DNA from: Candidatus Odinarchaeota archaeon
Lineage (GTDB): Archaea > Asgardarchaeota > JAGGXT01
Direction: 5' to 3'
Assembly: GCA_021162905.1 (NCBI GenBank)
Contig: JAGGXT010000238.1
Location: forward strand, 1 to 8,094
Length of the DNA stretch: 8,094 nucleotides
A program made the position numbers and the translations under genes. The notes beneath the pieces are model-generated. The model was given only the letters and a program-made list of their open reading frames with translations. It did not search any database and was not told where the DNA came from. Of this stretch, positions 5,946-8,094 are shown piece after piece (position 1 is the stretch's first letter; the number at the start of each line of letters is the position of its first letter).

Positions 5946-6146
5946 AAGTGCTAGGTTGATTTTGGGGCCCAATTGCCCCAAGTATATTTTTCCATTTAGC
6001 ATTTAACAAAAACATCGCCGCCTAATATAATTACTTTGATGTTTTTGATATTAAGGCGGCTCTGAACGAAGACTTTCTGAAATATATGAAACCTAAAAAG
6101 TTTCATAGTAATATGTTATTTGGGCGTCCCTATCAACCCAGCACTT
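5946..6146. ncRNA. Candidate structured non-coding RNA (or MITE-like inverted-repeat element)
   Basis: No convincing protein frame fits here, yet the segment is dense in inverted repeats and locally GC-rich in an AT-rich window. An outer helix pairs AAGTGCTAGGTTGAT (5946-5960) with ATCAACCCAGCACTT (6132-6146), 14 of 15 positions, with one A-C mismatch. Inside lie TTGGGGC/GCCCCAA (5962-5968/5975-5981), GCCGCCTAATAT/ATATTAAGGCGGC (6017-6028/6048-6060, one bulged A), CAAAAACATC/GATGTTTTTG (6007-6016/6038-6047) and TATGAAAC/GTTTCATA (6085-6092/6100-6107). This layout suits a multibranched RNA. The coding strand is unclear. Minus has TTTTAATA (6178-6171) about 26 bases before the outer helix and T6 (5932-5927) after it. 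Plus has a TATA-like tract at 5887-5897 and two T6 runs (6180-6193) after it. I see no hallmark of tRNA, SRP RNA, RNase P RNA or a C/D guide. A non-autonomous transposon with terminal inverted repeats is the main alternative. Confidence 0.5.
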
Positions 6147-6179
6147 TCAAGATAATATATCTCATCATTCTATTAAAAC

Positions 6180-6193
6180 TTTTTTACTTTTTT
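6180..6193 (+). terminator. Double T6 run downstream of the structured element
   Basis: TTTTTTACTTTTTT lies 34 bases after the outer helix of the structured element. It would act as an oligo-U terminator for a rightward transcript of that element, insulating the acyl-CoA synthetase gene that follows. If the element is transcribed leftwards, this tract has no obvious role. Confidence 0.3.
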
Positions 6194-6245
6194 ATTATAG
6201 AGAAATAATTTTTAAGAATACTTATGATTTTTAAAGAAAGAGTAA

Positions 6246-6276
6246 GAATTTTAATAATCTTATTTACTATTTATCA
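6246..6276 (+). promoter_or_regulatory. Candidate promoter region of the acyl-CoA synthetase gene
   Basis: Two TATA-like sequences are present, TTTTAATAA (6249-6257) and CTATTTATC (6267-6275). They would place transcription starts near 6280 or 6300, both upstream of the GGTGA motif at 6307-6311. I cannot decide between them. The rest of 6194-6245 is AT-rich sequence in which I see nothing specific. Confidence 0.25.
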
Positions 6277-6315
6277 GAGAATGCTAACGAAGTATATCAG
6301 CAGAATGGTGATTTT

Positions 6316-7683
6316 ATGTTACAATCATTCTTTGAACCGAAAAGTATTGCTATTATAGGAGCCTCAAAAAAACCAGGTAAGATTGGATATGAGATACTTA
6401 AAAACATAATCGAAGGAGGATATGTAGGGAAAATATTTCCAGTGAATCCAAAGGAGAATGAAATACTTTCACTTAGGTGTTATCATAACATTAAGGAAAT
6501 AAAAGATCATGTCGATTTAGCTATAATAGCAATTCCAGCAACTGCTATTCCATCTGTATTAGAAGATTGTGGAGTTAAAGGAATCAAAAACGTGATAATA
6601 ATTTCAGCTGGATTTAGTGAAGTGGGAAATATTGAACTTGAAAATAGAGTTAAAAAAATTGCGCAGAGACATGGAATAAGAATAGTAGGGCCGAATTGTG
6701 CAGGGATTATAAACACTTGGTATAATCTCTTTGCTTCTTTTGAAGTTAGATGTAAACGTGGAGGCATTTCCTTGATTTCCCAAAGTGGGGCTTTTGGTGG
6801 AGCTTTTATTACTCGTGCAAACTACGAAAACGTTGGGATTTCAAAGTTTGTAAGTTATGGCAATGCAATCGATATAAATGAAAGTCATCTAATAAGATAT
6901 ATGGCTGATGATAAAACTACAAAAGTGATAGGGATTTATTTAGAGTCGACAAAAGATGGTAGAGAGTTTATTTCGGCTGCTAAATTAGCTTCTAAGAAAA
7001 AACCAGTAGTTGTTCTAAAAGCTGGTAGAACGATGTCAGGAAAGAGAGCTACAGTATCACATACAGGGTCTTTAGCAGGAGATGATAAAATATATGATGC
7101 TGCATTTAGGCAAGCAGGGGTTATCAGAGTTTTTGATTTTGATGATTTTATTGATACACTATATATTCTAGAAACTGGTATGCTACCAAGTAATGATAAC
7201 ATTTTTATAGTCACAAATAGTGGAGGACCTGGCGTTTTAGCCGTCGATGAATGTGAATATATAGGGTTAAAGGTACCAGAAAGTAGCTATGAGTTAAAGG
7301 AAAAACTATCATTTTTACCACCTATATGTAGTATTAAAAATCCAATAGATTTGGTAGCAGATGCTAACTATAGCCGTTATTACGATACATTAAAGGTTTT
7401 AGCAGAAAGTAATGAAGTGGGCGGAGTTATAGTAATATGTGTTCCCCCAATTTTTATAGATCCTATGGATATTGCTAAGGCTATAGTTGATGTAAAAGCA
7501 ATATTTGATGAAAAAAAGAAACCCATGATAGCATGCTTTATGAGTGGAGATGTTGTGGCAGAGAGTATAAAATTTTTGAAAGAAAACAAAATACCTGTTT
7601 TTCAAACTCCAGAAAGAGCTGCCCGCGCAATGCAAAAGTTAGTTTTAAGAAAAAAGATCATAGAACGATTACAATCATCATAG
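6316..7683 (+). CDS. Acyl-CoA synthetase (ADP-forming), alpha subunit
   Basis: NDP-forming acyl-CoA synthetases convert acyl-CoA, ADP and phosphate into acid, CoA and ATP, a major energy-conserving step in archaeal fermentation, and they can also work in the activating direction. The 455 residues cover the alpha subunit: a CoA-binding Rossmann domain with SIAIIGASKKPGKIG (10-24) and VGPNCAG (124-130), then two succinyl-CoA-ligase-like domains with SQSGAFGG (155-162), YGNAIDINES (181-190) and NSGGPGV (301-307). The phosphorylated histidine is H249 in SHTGSLAG (248-255). There is no ATP-grasp domain, so a separate beta subunit is required and is not in this window. GGTGA (6307-6311) precedes the ATG by four bases. 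The substrate (acetyl, aryl, branched acyl) cannot be told. The stop lies 11 bases from that of the convergent MoaD-like gene. Confidence 0.93.
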   Translation: MLQSFFEPKSIAIIGASKKPGKIGYEILKNIIEGGYVGKIFPVNPKENEILSLRCYHNIKEIKDHVDLAIIAIPATAIPSVLEDCGVKGIKNVIIISAGFSEVGNIELENRVKKIAQRHGIRIVGPNCAGIINTWYNLFASFEVRCKRGGISLISQSGAFGGAFITRANYENVGISKFVSYGNAIDINESHLIRYMADDKTTKVIGIYLESTKDGREFISAAKLASKKKPVVVLKAGRTMSGKRATVSHTGSLAGDDKIYDAAFRQAGVIRVFDFDDFIDTLYILETGMLPSNDNIFIVTNSGGPGVLAVDECEYIGLKVPESSYELKEKLSFLPPICSIKNPIDLVADANYSRYYDTLKVLAESNEVGGVIVICVPPIFIDPMDIAKAIVDVKAIFDEKKKPMIACFMSGDVVAESIKFLKENKIPVFQTPERAARAMQKLVLRKKIIERLQSS

Positions 7684-7694
7684 AGATCTTAAAA

Positions 7695-8000
7695 TTAGCC
7701 CCCACCAACCGGAGGAAAGATTGCTATATTTGTATCTTTCTCTATTTTTGTATCCAATCCATTTAAAAAACGTATATTCTTTCCGTCAATAAATATCGCG
7801 AATGAGTCTCTCAGTTGATTTGTTTTCCTATCTATCACTAAATCTAAAATTTTAGGATTTGTCTCATTAATAAATCTGATTAGTGCTTCTCTTAGGCTTG
7901 TTCCTTTTTCAACATATAATTCATACTTATTTGATTCAACAAGTTCTCTGATAGATGCAAAGAGGCGAAATGTAACCTTAATTTTATTTTTCATAGCCAT
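7695..8000 (-). CDS. MoaD/ThiS-like ubiquitin-fold protein (SAMP-type sulfur carrier or protein modifier)
   Basis: A 101-residue beta-grasp protein of the MoaD family. Family features seen are VTFRLFASIRELVE (9-22), the middle IFIDGKNIRFLNGLDT (69-84) and the C-terminal IAIFPPVGGG (92-101). The terminal Gly-Gly is the site activated by an E1-like enzyme. MoaD proteins carry the sulfur for molybdopterin synthesis; archaeal SAMPs also thiolate tRNA and become attached to lysines of target proteins. No E1-like, MoaE or molybdenum-cofactor gene is in the window, so sulfur carrier and modifier cannot be distinguished. The family usually ends in -GG; here three glycines follow PPV. The start at 8000 is favoured by GGTG eight bases upstream (8012-8009); the alternative ATG at 7994 would be 14 bases away. 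It converges on the acyl-CoA synthetase gene. Confidence 0.88.
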   Translation of the reverse strand: MAMKNKIKVTFRLFASIRELVESNKYELYVEKGTSLREALIRFINETNPKILDLVIDRKTNQLRDSFAIFIDGKNIRFLNGLDTKIEKDTNIAIFPPVGGG

Positions 8001-8035
8001 GAGTATAACACCATTATTTTTCTTTCAAATAACTT

Positions 8036-8062
8036 TTAATTAATATTTTTAATTTTAAAAAG
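8036..8062 (-). promoter_or_regulatory. Candidate promoter of the MoaD-like gene
   Basis: On the minus strand the AT-only stretch includes AAAATTAAAAATATTAATT, with a TATA-like core about 40-45 bases before the ATG at 8000. A start near 8016 would leave the GGTG motif in a short leader. No other feature is visible between 8001 and the window end. Confidence 0.3.
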
Positions 8063-8094
8063 AATCGCATGGAATAGTATGTAAAGTTGTAAAA

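Noticed and set aside
5717..6002. Two overlapping leftward open frames of 76 codons covering the end of the 128-residue gene and part of the gap
   Set aside because: Their coding sequence overlaps a better-supported gene and low-complexity AT tracts, and I see no ribosome-binding motif. They also run into the inverted-repeat element, so neither is convincing.
5445..6119. Exact 13-base direct repeat AGTAATATGTTAT at 5445-5457 and 6107-6119
   Set aside because: It is almost entirely A/T, and a match of this length is expected by chance in several kilobases of AT-rich sequence. The surroundings are unrelated.
5946..6146. Known RNA classes (tRNA, SRP RNA, RNase P RNA) for the structured element
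   Set aside because: There is no T-loop GGTTCGA-like motif, no SRP S-domain GNAR/internal-loop pattern and no RNase P GGAAAGTCC / ACAGAAA core in a consistent position on either strand.
6161..6168. Box C-like ATGATGA on the minus strand suggesting a C/D guide RNA
   Set aside because: No CTGA box D or D' occurs at the expected distance downstream on that strand, so the C/D architecture is missing.
6272..6307. Near-duplicate TATCAGAGAATG / TATCAGCAGAATG before the acyl-CoA synthetase start
   Set aside because: There are only two short copies differing by one inserted base. They might be a direct-repeat operator, but there is not enough to claim one.
6281..6358. Short upstream frame (25 codons) overlapping the start of the acyl-CoA synthetase gene
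   Set aside because: There is no good Shine-Dalgarno motif before its ATG and its product has no protein-like features. Regulation by overlap is possible but unsupported.
7654..7690. Inverted AAGATC / GATCTT around the acyl-CoA synthetase stop as a bidirectional terminator
   Set aside because: The arms are only six bases with a 25-base loop and no adjoining T-run on the plus strand.
1..8094. CRISPR arrays, insertion sequences, tRNA genes or defence systems
   Set aside because: No regularly spaced repeats, transposase motifs, tRNA-like folds or defence-type domains are visible. Apart from the inverted-repeat element, the coding content looks like ordinary housekeeping genes.

Overview
This is an AT-rich archaeal window. 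The strongest evidence for archaea is the archaeal-type S-adenosylmethionine synthetase, the ABCE1/Rli1 ribosome-recycling ATPase with its two N-terminal Fe-S motifs, an ADP-forming acyl-CoA synthetase alpha subunit and a small MoaD/SAMP-like ubiquitin-fold protein ending in glycines. Shine-Dalgarno motifs (GGAGG, GAGGTGA, GGTGATC) precede most starts, and TATA-like boxes lie at plausible distances. The gene set fits a TACK-type (Thermoproteota and relatives) archaeon, but I cannot name a genus.

Left part (1-5334): six genes read leftwards in a row. In transcription order they are a type-2 (Thr-nucleophile) asparaginase/isoaspartyl peptidase, Rli1, an unrecognised 250-residue protein, S-adenosylmethionine synthetase, a 76-residue two-helix membrane protein, and the first codons of a helix-rich protein cut off by the window edge. 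Gaps of 54, 59, 104, 87 and 19 bases, several holding TATA-like boxes, suggest a string of housekeeping genes with internal promoters rather than one tight operon. Rli1 (ribosome splitting) and the SAM synthetase (methyl donor) are core functions; the 250-residue protein between them is the main unknown coding gene.

Middle (5335-6315): a 141-base divergent promoter region separates the asparaginase from a rightward gene for a 128-residue protein with a helical N-terminal half and an acidic, probably disordered tail. Behind it lies a 453-base stretch without a convincing protein gene. That stretch contains the most interesting object in the window, a segment of about 200 bases (5946-6146). It is bounded by a 15-bp inverted repeat with one mismatch and packed with further GC-rich and perfect inverted repeats, two of which are mutually exclusive. 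I read it as a candidate structured non-coding RNA; a small MITE-like element with terminal inverted repeats is the main alternative.

Right part (6316-8094): a rightward ADP-forming acyl-CoA synthetase alpha subunit, which would make ATP from acyl-CoA together with a beta subunit encoded elsewhere. It converges, with only 11 bases between stop codons, on a leftward MoaD/SAMP-like gene. The last ~95 bases hold only that gene's presumed promoter.
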